DNA of 64,000 nucleotides. Source: Fonsecaea monophora. Lineage: Eukaryota; Ascomycota; Eurotiomycetes; Chaetothyriales; Herpotrichiellaceae. A model generated the notes under the pieces. The model saw only the letters and a list, made by a program, of their open reading frames with translations. It did no database searches and was not told the origin of the DNA. Below are positions 20,645 through 32,300 of the stretch, in pieces; position 1 is the stretch's first letter, and each line of letters starts with the position of its first letter. The translations under genes and the position numbers were made by a program. The DNA lies in the NCBI RefSeq assembly GCF_001642475.1, contig NW_019173987.1, positions 147,438 through 211,437 on the forward strand, in the 5' to 3' direction.

Positions 20645-21905
20645 TCATTTTTCGGCGACCTCTGAATCGTCCACAAGGAAGATGCCCGAAGAGTTCCTCT
20701 GATCTGCATCCGCGCGATCCTCGATTCTGCCCGAGATCTCCTCAAACAATGCCTGGTCTTCTTCGCTGTCGTAAGTGGTGAACGACTTTGGCATTTCCAG
20801 CCTTCGAAGTCGAGGCAGCGCGGCCAACCTGCTGAGGGACCCAAAATCCGTCGGTGCATTTAATTCACCTTGGCTGTCGGAGTACCATCTGGGCCGCGGC
20901 ATGATCCTCAGTATCTCCAAGAGAGAATGTCTAATGGCCACCTCCTCTGTCTCTGCTGGAGGTTCGCGAAGTGTGTTCCATGCCACGTCGATAGGCACGA
21001 TCAATTCTTGAAGACCTGGAAAGACCTGCAGGATATCGAATAAGTTAGAATTCCCTCCAGGTGCTCCGCTCGACTGGGTCAGTTCAAGACGTTGAACATA
21101 GTCAGCTTGTTTGCGACAATACAAGAAGACATCAGGTGCAAAGAAACCTGGAAAATCCGGAAAAGTCAGAGTTCTCAAAGTCCGGGGCCAACTTTCGATC
21201 AGCAGATCCCACTCCGCGGAACGAGTACACATCACGTCGCTAGCATAGAGATGCGTCAAATTCCTTGGCCATCTCAAGTTCTGGATTGAATGAAGGTTCC
21301 GGTAGATTCGGAACCCTTTGGGCAGACTCAGAGAAGTCAGGTGTTCAAGTTCAGCGATGGCATGCAGAAGATCAACAACTTCTATCGAGTAAGAATCGGC
21401 GGACAGATCTAGTTGCCGGAGATGTACACATTTTGACAATGATGCCAATGAGGCGATCCTACCGGCAACGTCAGAGTTTTTGGGGCGTGTTGAAAGGCAT
21501 GACACCGACTCACGAGAATGTGACTGCTGGGGAAGCGAAACCCTCCAACGACAATTTGGTTCGGAAGATGAGACGGGCCGTAAGACTGTTGGAACTGTCG
21601 TATGCTAGTCGACTCATATCCAGGTACCTGATCATGTTTTCAAGACCGACACGCGATCTTCGCGACCGTCGCGCAGCACATATTGTTCGAACGAAGAGGT
21701 CGAAGTTGCGGCTAGAAAGCAGAGGCCGAGAGTAAAGCTGATGTACAGAAGCAGCATACCATGTTTTGGATACCAAACAGCAAGCCCAAAGTAGCCTTTG
21801 AGCATCATCGCCGCGACCAGAGGCGACATGCGAAGTTATAAGGCGGACGAGCTCAAGTGGAAGATGGACTTGAGCGCCCCGATATGCTGGGTCACCTATT
21901 TTCAT
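20645..21905 (-). CDS. F-box-like protein with LRR-like C-terminal part
   Basis: Exons 21514-21905 and 20645-21458, joined over a 55-nt intron (GTGAGT..GGTAG), give 401 residues. The N-terminus contains an F-box-like motif (HLPLELVRLITSHV, then LLWACCLVSKTWYAASVHQLY, about residues 14-60). The rest carries leucine-spaced stretches (LRQLDLSADSY, LEHLTSLSLP, LQELIVPI, LRRLEMPKSF) that resemble degenerate leucine-rich repeats. Proteins of this kind usually act as substrate receptors of SCF ubiquitin ligases. The target is unknown, and fungal genomes carry many such divergent genes. The start ATG at 21905 is the first in frame. Confidence 0.75.
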
Positions 21906-23122
21906 GACTGGTATCGTTCTAGGAGGTTTCGATGAGTAACATGGTTGCCCACTCGTCTTCCTATGCCCCAGACAGCACCCTCTTGAGGATTTGGGGGTAG
22001 TTTAGGGAGTGGTTGATGTCATTCACAGGGTTGCAGGAAGTGGCAATGAAAATACTTCGTTGTCGTCCGCATGTAATAAATACATGGTCATGTAGATGTA
22101 ACCCACTAGCCTTTTCGCCGGTGTTTTTCCGATTTGATGACCATCCCTTGTGTTTTGTGTCCTTCAACCTGCCACCCTGCTCTTCCTTGATTATCTCTGC
22201 AGTGTTTCATCTCTTCGACGAAGGCTACGTGGAGGAAAACCGGCGCCGCGAGGAGGAAGTATGCTTGTCGCTGATTCCGTCTGTATCCTGAATACGAGGT
22301 TAGCCTGGAGTGTGTCCAACAGACGACTGCAGAGCAACTGCCTGGCTTGGGAGGAGCATGTCTGTCTTGACGAGTTGTTCGTCGTGAGTACCTGCGGCCG
22401 TCAGGCAGTTTGTTTCCTTGGATATGTGACGGTATGCTCAACGAAACGAGAAGAGACAAAGATGGATTGTGGGATGAGAAGTGAGGCAGGATTGCCAGAC
22501 AATGACAAGCTGCTGCGTTTGTGTACAGCTTTGCCCTCTTCGGTCTCTCCTTCCTGGTGGCTCCAGCACCATCATGTCGGATGTCAAAGCGCCATTTTCG
22601 ACAGAACCTGTGCTGCTTTATTGAGTCTGACCTGAGTTTGAGCCACTTCAGAAAGCGTGTTTGCTCTTCTTTCATATTCAGTCTTCAATATCTTCGGCTA
22701 CGCCCTCTCCTCCTAGGCTCTCTCATCCTCATGTCCCTTCAGCACCACTGTATCAATCCTGTTCTCCTTCCATCTGCGCTGTGTTCACTACAGAGAACGA
22801 CATTTACCCTCCAGCGCTTTATCTTCTCCTGAGCCTGTTCAGATACCGGTTTTCCCAGGTCAAGGCCATCCTCTCGCGTTCTCCTTTCTCACCTCTGCTG
22901 AGTTTCTCCCATCTGCCCCAGAACCTACCTAAGCCTACATCATCTTGCTTCCCTAGAAGCCCACATCCGCAGACGCAGGACTTGTGAGCTGGTTGATTCC
23001 ACAAGGACCACATCACGATTTCTGCAGCTTTTGAATCCAGGTCAAACACCATGATATCCTTCCTCAACTACTGCCATACTCACAAGATCTAGACCACCTC
23101 CTGTGCCGGACACAACCACGAC
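21906..23122. other. Divergent intergenic region, F-box gene / unknown gene
   Basis: 1.2 kb with overlapping small frames but no recognisable product. The last 450 nt before 23123 are strongly pyrimidine-rich on the plus strand and probably form a long leader with several upstream AUGs. Confidence 0.45.
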
Positions 23123-25162
23123 ATGTTAGGTGCCCGAGCCAGAGCTGCAGAGTATCATGCTTTCAAAGCCGCTTCTGCAAGACAAGCGAGTCGTGAAGCA
23201 GAAGAGCACAAGTTGCCTCCGCAGCCTGCCCCCGTTTCTTTGAGCGCCTTCACCAAAAATCCCCAGCTGAACCGCAACAAGGGTCCAAAAGCATGGAAGC
23301 CGCTGATCTTGGAAGATACACCTGAAAACGACATTGACAATTTCGAGGATGATCAAGAGACGATTTCGACCCCAACCCATCAGAGAGCAGTCAACCGCAG
23401 TAGCTCCATGAGCTATGGTTCTGACAGTGCTCCCGTGCCGAGTAAACCCCTGCCGACATGGTTCGAAGACAAGAACCAGAACTCGACGATCCCCACGGCA
23501 CCCAAGGCAATGCTGGGAACATTCTCGCAGACGCCGTCGCCGCTTGTCAACCCGACTCCTCGACGTATCCAGCCACATGCCATCGTTCAGCACGCGCAGC
23601 AAAGCAGCCATCCCAGTGTAAATAGCTCCCCGAGTAATGTCTCTGGAATTTGTGGGTTCCCATACCCTGGTTTGACATGGTGGTTTGACTCACAGGGTAT
23701 GCCCGTGTTAGGTCCAGCCGCGATGCCCCCCTTCCATCCCGGTCAATATGAGGGCAATTTGATGGTGCCAGACGATATCAGTCCCTCAAAACAGGAGAAT
23801 AAACTCGCGTCACTGTCTCACGAACACATGGATCCATCTGCGAGTTTGGTCAATCCACATCATCACCTCCTACCCTTGACAGGAATTATCGGAAGCTCGA
23901 TAATGCCGCCAATGTCATTTGTTCCCTATGAAGACGAAGCTGGTCCTGGCAGTCATTGTCACACCTGGGCCCTTCCCTCGGGATCAGTCGAACGTCCAGT
24001 GATGCAACATGTGAATTCAGACGGCGCTGTCCATATTGATGGAGACATCTCAGAAGCCTCTTCCTTGTCGATGCTGAATGCTATCAGACGTTTCTCATAC
24101 CCTAATACTTTCAACGAGCCGCCATCGACACAGGGATCGGTAACAGACCAGGCAACGCGTCGGCTTACCCAGCATGCAATCCACCCAGTCCTTGTCCTAC
24201 CCGATGACGAACCATACGACCGCAAGAACAAGATGCAGAGTTTTGTCGCAGCACAACAGGCATTGGCAAAGACGGGGAAAACAGTCCTTCACAATCCCGA
24301 TCTACATCGAGTTAAGGCGAGTGAGTCTACTTCGCCAGCGCGCTCCACCAGCGACACCACAACAGCAGAAGGGACTTACCACTTCCGAACGTATAGCCCA
24401 GGATCCGTTATCGTTCGGAAATCTCCTCCTGGGTTTGACCCCTGGTTGACCTTTCAAACCATTGCACAAAGCACCACCGAAGCCGCCTCTCCCTTTGAAG
24501 GCTCGACCCTGCGAGAGATCTTTGAGGTCGGAAAGGAAGAGTGGTTCGAACTCAAACCAGTCAGCAAGGACCAGCGCATGAAGATGAGCCGAGTCATGAA
24601 GATATGTGCCAGAGCACAGAGTCCCGATGCACCCCAAGGCTTTCTACATGTATCGCAGACGGAGAGGAAGGAGAATCTTCGAAATTGGATACGAATCGCC
24701 ACCAGAGATAACAAGCCAGTTACGCGTGCTCAGAAGTTGTTTGAGCAGGTTGCCCAAGAATGTCATGCTAGCCATGTGTCCATCGACCGAGGTGGCGGAA
24801 AAGGAGCCTTGAGCGACAAAATGTCCGATGTGGAAATCGAGAGGGCAGCAATTCGCTCGGTTGGAGACATCATCGCCAACTTGATGGAGTCTGCAGAATC
24901 ATCGGAGCTGGGAGTGGACTCTAACGCCGTGGTGTGCAAGTACAAGCCAGCACCAGAGTATGCAATTGAGAGAGGCCGGCTTCTGATGGGCAACATTGGG
25001 AGCACAAGCTTCTTTGAAGAGAATACGGATGGTTTCTATAGCGCCCCGAGCAGGATTGCCCGCGACCCTCGGTTTCGACCGGCCGGAAAAGAAGCTATCA
25101 AGGCGAAGTCAGAAGAGGAATGGAAACTCCGACACGACATGTATGGGAGAAGAAGGATGTAG
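23123..25162 (+). CDS. Conserved-looking protein of unknown function, 679 aa
   Basis: One uninterrupted frame of 679 residues starting with ATG. I do not recognise the family. Residues 1-30 are helical, with alternating Ala/Arg (ARARAAEYHAFKAASARQ). Residues 30-400 are largely disordered, rich in Pro, Ser, Gln and His. The C-terminal part from about 430 looks folded: PGFDPWLTFQTIAQ, FEVGKEEWFELKPV and a helical block RAQKLFEQVAQECHASH with IERAAIRSVGDIIANLMES. No signal peptide, membrane segment or catalytic motif is seen. Ordinary codon use and the length of the frame support a real gene. Confidence 0.75.
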   Translation: MLGARARAAEYHAFKAASARQASREAEEHKLPPQPAPVSLSAFTKNPQLNRNKGPKAWKPLILEDTPENDIDNFEDDQETISTPTHQRAVNRSSSMSYGSDSAPVPSKPLPTWFEDKNQNSTIPTAPKAMLGTFSQTPSPLVNPTPRRIQPHAIVQHAQQSSHPSVNSSPSNVSGICGFPYPGLTWWFDSQGMPVLGPAAMPPFHPGQYEGNLMVPDDISPSKQENKLASLSHEHMDPSASLVNPHHHLLPLTGIIGSSIMPPMSFVPYEDEAGPGSHCHTWALPSGSVERPVMQHVNSDGAVHIDGDISEASSLSMLNAIRRFSYPNTFNEPPSTQGSVTDQATRRLTQHAIHPVLVLPDDEPYDRKNKMQSFVAAQQALAKTGKTVLHNPDLHRVKASESTSPARSTSDTTTAEGTYHFRTYSPGSVIVRKSPPGFDPWLTFQTIAQSTTEAASPFEGSTLREIFEVGKEEWFELKPVSKDQRMKMSRVMKICARAQSPDAPQGFLHVSQTERKENLRNWIRIATRDNKPVTRAQKLFEQVAQECHASHVSIDRGGGKGALSDKMSDVEIERAAIRSVGDIIANLMESAESSELGVDSNAVVCKYKPAPEYAIERGRLLMGNIGSTSFFEENTDGFYSAPSRIARDPRFRPAGKEAIKAKSEEEWKLRHDMYGRRRM

Positions 25163-25640
25163 ACACTGAAGAGGAGGTTTTTTGAGGTTGTGGACGAAGT
25201 GGTCAAAGTGGCTGAATATCGAGTAGGGGATGAGATGGATTCAACAGAATTGAAGTCTGATACATGTACTCCGGATCCATAGAATAGAGCTCTTCGAGCT
25301 GTACTCGGTATCTACCTTCAGAGAGAGAGAGAGAGAAACAGGCAAGCATGACAAGAAGTATTTCGGGATGGCGAGATGAGCCGGTGGCGCGATAATTACA
25401 TAATCCATCCGTGTCCATCCACACGGAGCCAAGTCTATGACAAGCGCATCTGTGATGCCTGCATCGGATTTAGGAAAAGCCCAGGCAAGCCAGGCAAATG
25501 TGCTCGCGTCAACCATTGCCCACGTTTCCCTCACCAGACCTTCTGTCTCGCCGTCTGGGTTACCATCCCGTCGGTTCCTCTTCTCCTATAACTTCCTGCC
25601 CCTTTGCTGGCAATATCTCCCTCTAGAGTGTACGCCAGTA
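25163..25640. other. Intergenic: unknown gene 3' UTR and m-AAA protease promoter
   Basis: Contains a short AG dinucleotide tract at about 25320-25334. The frame of the protease gene is open upstream of its ATG, back to 25437, but the first ATG in that frame is at 25641, so the earlier part is taken as leader. Confidence 0.5.
25320..25334. repeat. AG dinucleotide microsatellite
   Basis: About seven AG units in the 3' flank of the 679-aa gene. Confidence 0.8.
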
Positions 25641-28433
25641 ATGGCGGCAAGTTTCCTGCGGCCGCAGTTGATGCGCTCGTCCAAAGCTGCCTTCGAGTGC
25701 GCATTTTGTGCCCATCGCCGCTCCACCCAATTCGCCAGACTACGATGTCCTCGCTCATTACGTCCGCCTCTGTCGAGATTGTACGCAACCGTGTCCCCCG
25801 GTGATCCAAAGCCACCTCCAGAAGATCCAGAAAAGCAGAAGAAGAAGCAGCCTGAGAATGCTGAAAAAGCCGAGAAGCCGGCAAATGGGTTTGGAAAAGA
25901 GGATGCAAATGGCGATGCTGCGTCAAAGGAGGCCAGCACACAAGAGTTTTCTCCCCTCACGCCCGAAGAGATCAAACAGATTGACGATGTCGCGAAAGTG
26001 ATCAAGACGGGTCTCCCCAAGGCACAAGCTGACGCTGTGGACGAAGCTGCCGAGCTCATGAAAAAAGGCGGAATTCCTAAAGAGCTTCGCGAAGTCCTGG
26101 AAGCGCGGCGAAAGGACCCCAGCAAGCGGATCGACCTTGGGACCACGGTGCGTCTTGTGGGACTCTTTACCAAGATGTCACGCATGACCCCAGAAGAGGT
26201 TCGACAAAAGTACGGCAAGAACGAGACATCGGATGAAACACCTCTATTCGAGCAGTCAAACAAGAGCGAGGAGCATAATAAACAACGCAAAGAAAAGCAA
26301 AAGCAGCAGCAACAACAACAGGGTGGACCTAGAGTGTACGAGTTCAAACTGGACGCCAGCACAATGATAATGACTGCCTTTATTACCTACTACTTGTACC
26401 GTAGCCTGTACCCTGGCGAGACAAGTCGAGAAATCACATGGCAGGAATTCAGGACGACATTCTTCGACAAAGGCCTTGTCAACAAGCTCACCGTCATTAA
26501 CCGAAACCGGGTCCGAGTCGAACTGCATCGTTCCGCTGTGGCCCAGAGATACCCAGAATCACCCGCTTCTCAACCGAACTTCTACTACTACTTTTCGATC
26601 GGTTCAGTGGAGGCCTTTGAGAGACATTTGGACGAGGCACAACAAGAATTGGGCATCCCCACGAATGAGAGAATCCCTGTGGCCTATTCCGACGAAGTTC
26701 CGTTGAGCGCCGCCATCTTCTCCTTCGGCCCGACACTTCTATTCGTGGGCGCTCTGTTCTGGCTGTCGCGAAGGGCTGCATCTGGTGCAGGTGGCCAGAG
26801 TGGAATCTTTGGCATTGGCAAGTCAAGGGCCAAACGGTTCAACCATGAGACTGATATTAAAACCAAATTCACTGACGTTGCTGGCATGGACGAGGCCAAG
26901 CTGGAAATCATGGAATTCGTCTCCTTCTTGAAAGATCCTTCGAAATACCAGAGATTGGGAGCAAAGATCCCTCGAGGGGCCATTTTGTCTGGCCCTCCAG
27001 GTACTGGTAAGACGCTGTTGGCTAAGGCGACTGCTGGTGAATCTGGGGTACCGTTCTTCTCTGTCTCAGGCTCCGAATTCGTCGAAATGTTTGTTGGTGT
27101 CGGCCCATCTCGAGTACGGGACCTGTTTGCCAACGCCCGAAAGAGTGCGCCGTGCATCATCTTCATTGACGAAATCGACGCCATCGGCAAATCAAGAGCA
27201 AAGCAGAACTTTGGTGGTGGCAACGATGAGCGGGAGTCGACCCTCAATCAGATTTTGACCGAGATGGACGGCTTCAACACTTCCGAACAAGTTGTCGTTC
27301 TTGCTGGTACGAATCGACCCGATGTTCTCGACAAGGCTTTGATGCGTCCGGGTCGTTTTGATCGACACATTGTAATCGACAGACCAACCATGGACGGTCG
27401 CAGGCAAATATTCAAGGTCCATCTCCGGAAGATCGTTACACACGTTGACATGGAATACCTTACCGGTCGTCTGGCGGCTTTGACACCGGGATTCTCAGGC
27501 GCAGATATTGCCAACTGTGTCAATGAGGCTGCCCTCATCGCTGCTCGCTCGAATGCTGCATCGGTCGAAATGCTTCATTTCGAACAGGCCATCGAACGTG
27601 TCGTTGGCGGTCTCGAGAAGAAGTCGTTGGTTTTGACGCCAGAAGAGAAGAAAACCGTCGCGTACCACGAGGCTGGCCATGCCATTTGTGGCTGGTACTT
27701 CAAGTATGCCGATCCCCTTCTGAAAGTGTCCATCATTCCTAGAGGCCAAGGGGCTCTGGGATACGCCCAATACCTGCCGGCTGGAGGTGGAGACGTCTAT
27801 CTTCTGAACGTCAAGCAGTTGATGGATCGCATGGCCATGACCTTGGGCGGTCGCGTCAGCGAGGAAATCTGGTTTGACACGGTCACCAGTGGCGCATCCG
27901 ATGATTTCAACAAGGTCACACGGATGGCGACGGCCATGGTCACGGAATGGGGCATGTCTCCTAAGATCGGATACTTGCACTATCGCGACGACGAGCAACG
28001 ACTCCACAAACCATTCTCGGAAGAAACGGCTCGGAATATTGATACTGAAGTCCGGCGGATTGTGGATGAGGCATACAAGCAATGCAAAGATCTCCTGCTT
28101 GAGAAGAAGGATCAGTTGCAGGCGGTGGCAGAGGAGCTGTTGAAGAAAGAAATGCTTGTTCGGGATGACTTGGTGCGGATACTGGGACCCAGACCGTTTG
28201 AGGATCCGGGCGACTTTTCGAAATACTTCAACAATGAGCACGGACAGAAGAGCGCACCGTAAGTCATGGCCTTCCATTTATTGTTGGACATGTTGTCTAC
28301 CCCGGTGTCTACTGGAGATGATACTGATTTGTTTCGTGTTTTTATCAGCCCACCACCTCCTACGGAGCAAGCAGGTCCTTCAGGGGACATTCCAGAACAA
28401 CCAGCACCCGCATTCAAGTCCCTCTCCAGATGA
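25641..28433 (+). CDS. Mitochondrial inner-membrane m-AAA protease (AFG3/YTA12 type)
   Basis: Exons 25641-28258 and 28349-28433 give 900 residues. An Arg-rich presequence (about 1-50) and a charged Glu/Lys segment precede an FtsH-type extension and two membrane helices (about 242-258 and 357-376), which places the catalytic domains in the matrix. The AAA domain has Walker A GPPGTGKT at 451-458 and Walker B IIFIDEIDAIG, with the pore motif and SRH after it. The M41 peptidase domain carries the zinc site HEAGH at 676-680. The complex degrades misfolded inner-membrane proteins and processes precursors. A 90-nt intron next to the stop region is predicted: if retained, the message stops at once after KSAP. 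If spliced, a Pro-rich tail of about 27 residues is added, as in relatives. Confidence 0.93.
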
Positions 28434-29057
28434 CCGACATCTCTCTGAGGATGCCAGTCCAGTCTTTCCCTTTATTGATGGTCGAAGACTGCGAACAACG
28501 CCACGATTCGAGGAGGTTTCCATTCGAGGTTTCTCGAGCGTCGTTCGTCTCCCCGTCCACCAGTTAAGCCAGCATCGAGGACAAGCACGAGAATCTCTCA
28601 CGACGCCAATCTCCACCATGAATCCCAATCCCTACATCACATTATCTTCAGCCATGAGAAGCCCCAAGTCATTTTGGCCATGGCCCAGCTGACTAACTAG
28701 CACTTGTCGCCATACTTAGATATGCATATTAGAGGGAAAGGGATGAAGACGTGATTCTATCCCATGTACATATAGGTTAAAAAAAGGGTGGGGGGTTTGT
28801 TTGGGAGGCTCTTTTTGTTTTGATCGCAGCTGGCCAGGCCCTCTCTCCCTCTCTTCACAGACAGACCGACAGCTCTTTCTGCTCACGATAGGGCGGTAGA
28901 GGTGTTCATCGAGCGGTAGAGCGACACCCAAAATCCCCACACATACTCCTCTTTGTTCTTCCTATCTGTGGCGATCCTTTTTCTTTTCCTTGGCTTTTGT
29001 ATCGGCTCTGATATCTCGGGCGTAGGGTGCAGTACGTACGACATAGTAGATCCAGTA

Positions 29058-29069
29058 GTGTGTGTGTGT
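29058..29069. repeat. GT dinucleotide microsatellite
   Basis: Six GT units, directly followed by a TC tract. Part of a 250-nt low-complexity block between two convergent genes. Confidence 0.7.
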
Positions 29070-29277
29070 CTCTCTCTGTCCGTCTATCGTCTATCCATTT
29101 CTGAGAGTATGCGTCCCTGTGAGTGAGTGTCAGTGTGAGTGTGAGTGTGGAAAAGAGGGGAGAAGGGAGACAGGGAAAGAAACAAGAAAAGAAACAGAAA
29201 CAGAAACAGAACGAGCTCTTTTCTTAATAAGAAGGGCAACAACAAGATCAAATTCATTGAGAACATGCTGAATTAAT

Positions 29278-29307
29278 TTCTTCTTCTTCTTCTTCTTCTT
29301 CTTCTTC
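29278..29307. repeat. TTC trinucleotide microsatellite
   Basis: Ten uninterrupted TTC units on the plus strand, about 90 nt beyond the GCN1 stop codon on the complementary strand, where it reads as GAA repeats. Confidence 0.9.
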
Positions 29308-29392
29308 TCCTTCTGTGTATCTTCATCCATCCAACTCCCTTGTCCTCTCCAAGGAGTTTCTGCTGCTGTCAGGTGCTCAATTCCTATCTATT

Positions 29393-32300
29393 TTATTCCT
29401 CGCCAAAACCCGCTTCGCCCAAATCCACGCGTCCGACGCTCCAAACCTCGCGCTCGTCTTCCTCTTCGTCCGAACTGAGGCCTAACCCGCCCTTGACGCC
29501 GCCTTCGGCCTCCCTCCTCTCGCGCGCCTGGCTTCCCAGCCGGAGGGCCACGCGTTTGAAGTAATCTCCCATGGCCCTGGTGGGGCCCACTCCCAGGGCC
29601 TTGCCGCCGTCGTCCGAGGCCATGTACTGGTCGAAGATGGCGGCTTCCTCGTCCACCACGTTGAAGAGTTCCAGGAATGCGGCTTCGGCGGCCAACTTGA
29701 CCGGGATGACCACGTCTCTGACCGACGCAAACACCGGGGGAACCAGGATCGCCAGCAGTTGGTGATCCTCGCGCAGGCTGTTGCCGTGGTGCCGGAAGAC
29801 CGTGCGGATGACCACCAGTGAAAGGCGGCGCGAGTCAATGTCACCTCCTGGTGGGATTATCGAGGCGAGCGCTTCCAACAAGGGTCTGCACGTTTCTTCG
29901 ATCTGGGCGTCGGATGATATTTCGTGCACTGAGAGGAGATATTTCCCCACAGCGAGAACGGCGTTTTGCTGCACAAACGTGCCACTCTTCCCAGCGAGCC
30001 CGTTGACAAGGACGTTCCTTGTATCTTCTGCATAAGCCGGATTTCCAGTCAATGCCGCTGCACTTTCCAGGAGAACGGCATTCAGCGCAAGGATCGATGC
30101 ATTCGTCGATGGTTGCACAAGGACGCGAGTTTTGATCAGAATCGCTGCTTTCTCCGCAGGAAGAACTTTGATCATGGCCCCCAGGAGACGAGCATTGGTC
30201 ATCATCATATTATCGTCCTGGATGTCATGTTGGCTGTCCATCAGTCCCAGGATGGATTCGCGAGACCCATCCGACATGTTCGATCCGACCTTGCTGACGA
30301 CCTCCTGGAGTGCTTTTAACATGGCATTGCGAACTCCAGCGTCCGGGGTCTTTGCACCAGTGACGAGTTCGGCGATCAAGGGGTCGACGCGTGGTGTTAA
30401 CGTGATCAGCGTACTGAGTGCCTTTGTTGCTCGTGTCCGAAGAACATCGCTTGTTGGGTCGGCGATCGATTTTGTGAATGTTCTCTGCAACTGAGGCAGG
30501 AATGGACGCAAGAAAGTGGGGATTTTCTCGAGAAGCAGGATGAGAGTCGATAGAATGGCGCATTTGACATCCATTGATCTCTCCCCGACAACACGGATGA
30601 GTGGACCTGTGATTTGCGTAACAAAAGGTTTCAATCCGTCAGGGTTGGACCGTTCAATGATGTCCGATATGCCCATGGCAGCCTGGACCCGTTGCTCGGT
30701 TGTACCATTCATCAACCCTTGCAAGAAGATTTGGAGGACAGGAAGGATACCCTTGGGCAGCGCGAAACCAGGTAGAACAGATCCCGCAGTGCCAGCCTGC
30801 TGGAGGACTTGACGAGTGGAGGCGACCAGTGCCTCCATTTCTTCCTTGCGCAAATGAGATTGCAGCTGATTCAGCGCCGACCAAGCGGCCTTGACGACCT
30901 CTTGGTCTCTGTCGCCGAAGGAGATCAGGAGGGCACGGATGAGATCTTGATTGTAGCGCGAATAGTCGACCACAGGATTGGCGAAGAAGGTCGCCAGGTG
31001 AGTTGCAGCGAGTGCACGTCTTCTGTGATCGTCATGCTTGATCATAGTCAACATGACGCTCATGGCGGTATTGAGGCCATCGAATTCATCGATAGAAGAC
31101 AAGGTCGCGTCGAAGGCCTCGTTCAGTTCCCCCACGAGTTCCTCATCTTTGCACATAACCAGGTTGTCTGCAAGACTGTTCAGGATTGTAGGCAGCCTGC
31201 GAGTCATGCTCGCACCTCCGACTTTAGCCAACGACGCCAGAGCTCGAGCATTGAACGCCGAGATGGGGTTAGTGAGGAGCGTCGGGATCAAATTGGGCAG
31301 GATGACATTGGCTCTCGTGGCTTCGGTCAGCAACGTGAGCAAGGCGGACAGTGCATGTTCAGCCTCCGTGTCACTTCGCAACAGGTTCAGGAGATGCGGC
31401 AACACCTGATCCACCGCTCGTTTGCCAAACGTCTGTTGGAGCGAGTCGAACGATTCTGCGGCCGCCTCGCGCACTTCAGGGTCGGAATCTGTCAGTGCCA
31501 ACCGGACAATGGAGATCAACTTCTTTTCGTGCTCCTCCAAGGACTCGGGCGTAGCGGCGTTGACAATCTCTCGCAGAGCAATACAGATGCCTTGTCGTTT
31601 GTCTGGGTCGGTGGCAGTCTGAAGGCCTTCCTCAAGCGAGGGAAGCAATGAAGCAAAGATACCTTCCCCAGCCTTTCGAATCACTTCTCCCAGAGCGTTG
31701 GCGGCAATAAACTTGTGCTCCATGTTGGATGAGGCAAGTCGAGCAATAATCATCTGGGAAAGCGTAGGCACAAGCTCGCGGAGTGTTCTCGGTGTTGCAA
31801 CAAGTGCTTTCCACACAGCAATGGCCGCAGCTCGAACCTGGGCAGAAGAGTCGCAGCGGCAAATGTAGAGAGACGATAGGACCCGATTGCGTCTTTCTTC
31901 TCCCAAGACTTCAAGCAAAGATTGTCCTGCTTGTGTGGCGGCTTCGCCTTCCTCTTCAGCTTCTGTTTGGGCACTGATTCCAGTAAGATTGAAGAGGAGA
32001 TCTCCAACCAGCTCGACTGAACTGAGACGGATCCGATAGCTGTCGTCGGCCAGCCCACGCTGCAGCTCTGGCAATAAGAGATCTATGGCTTTGGTAGCGA
32101 AGTTCTTTACAAGCAACCTGCCCGCCCTAAGAGCAGTTTCACGAATCGCTTCAACATCGTCGGCCAACCCACTAAGGATAGACGGGATGATCTGAGCAAG
32201 ATAATTCGCAAAGCTGTTGCCGAAACATGCCGGCAAGAAGATGAACAAAGTCATGAATCCCTCTCGTACAGTGGGGCGTGTGCTGGCGACGTTCTGTAGG

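Larger units (their letters stand above)
28434..29392. other. Convergent 3' region, m-AAA protease / GCN1
   Basis: Tail-to-tail spacer with strong low complexity: GT tract near 29058-29069, GTGAGT-type repeats 29119-29150, A/G-rich stretch around 29158-29215, TTC repeat 29278-29307. No coding sequence is recognised. Confidence 0.55.

Noticed and set aside
25586..26362. 258-codon frame antisense to the m-AAA protease presequence
   Set aside because: Mirror of a strongly biased coding strand; composition (Ser/Cys/Phe runs) is that of an antisense shadow.
30809..31651. 280-codon frame antisense inside GCN1
   Set aside because: Antisense of conserved HEAT repeats; long only because of the GC-rich third positions of GCN1.
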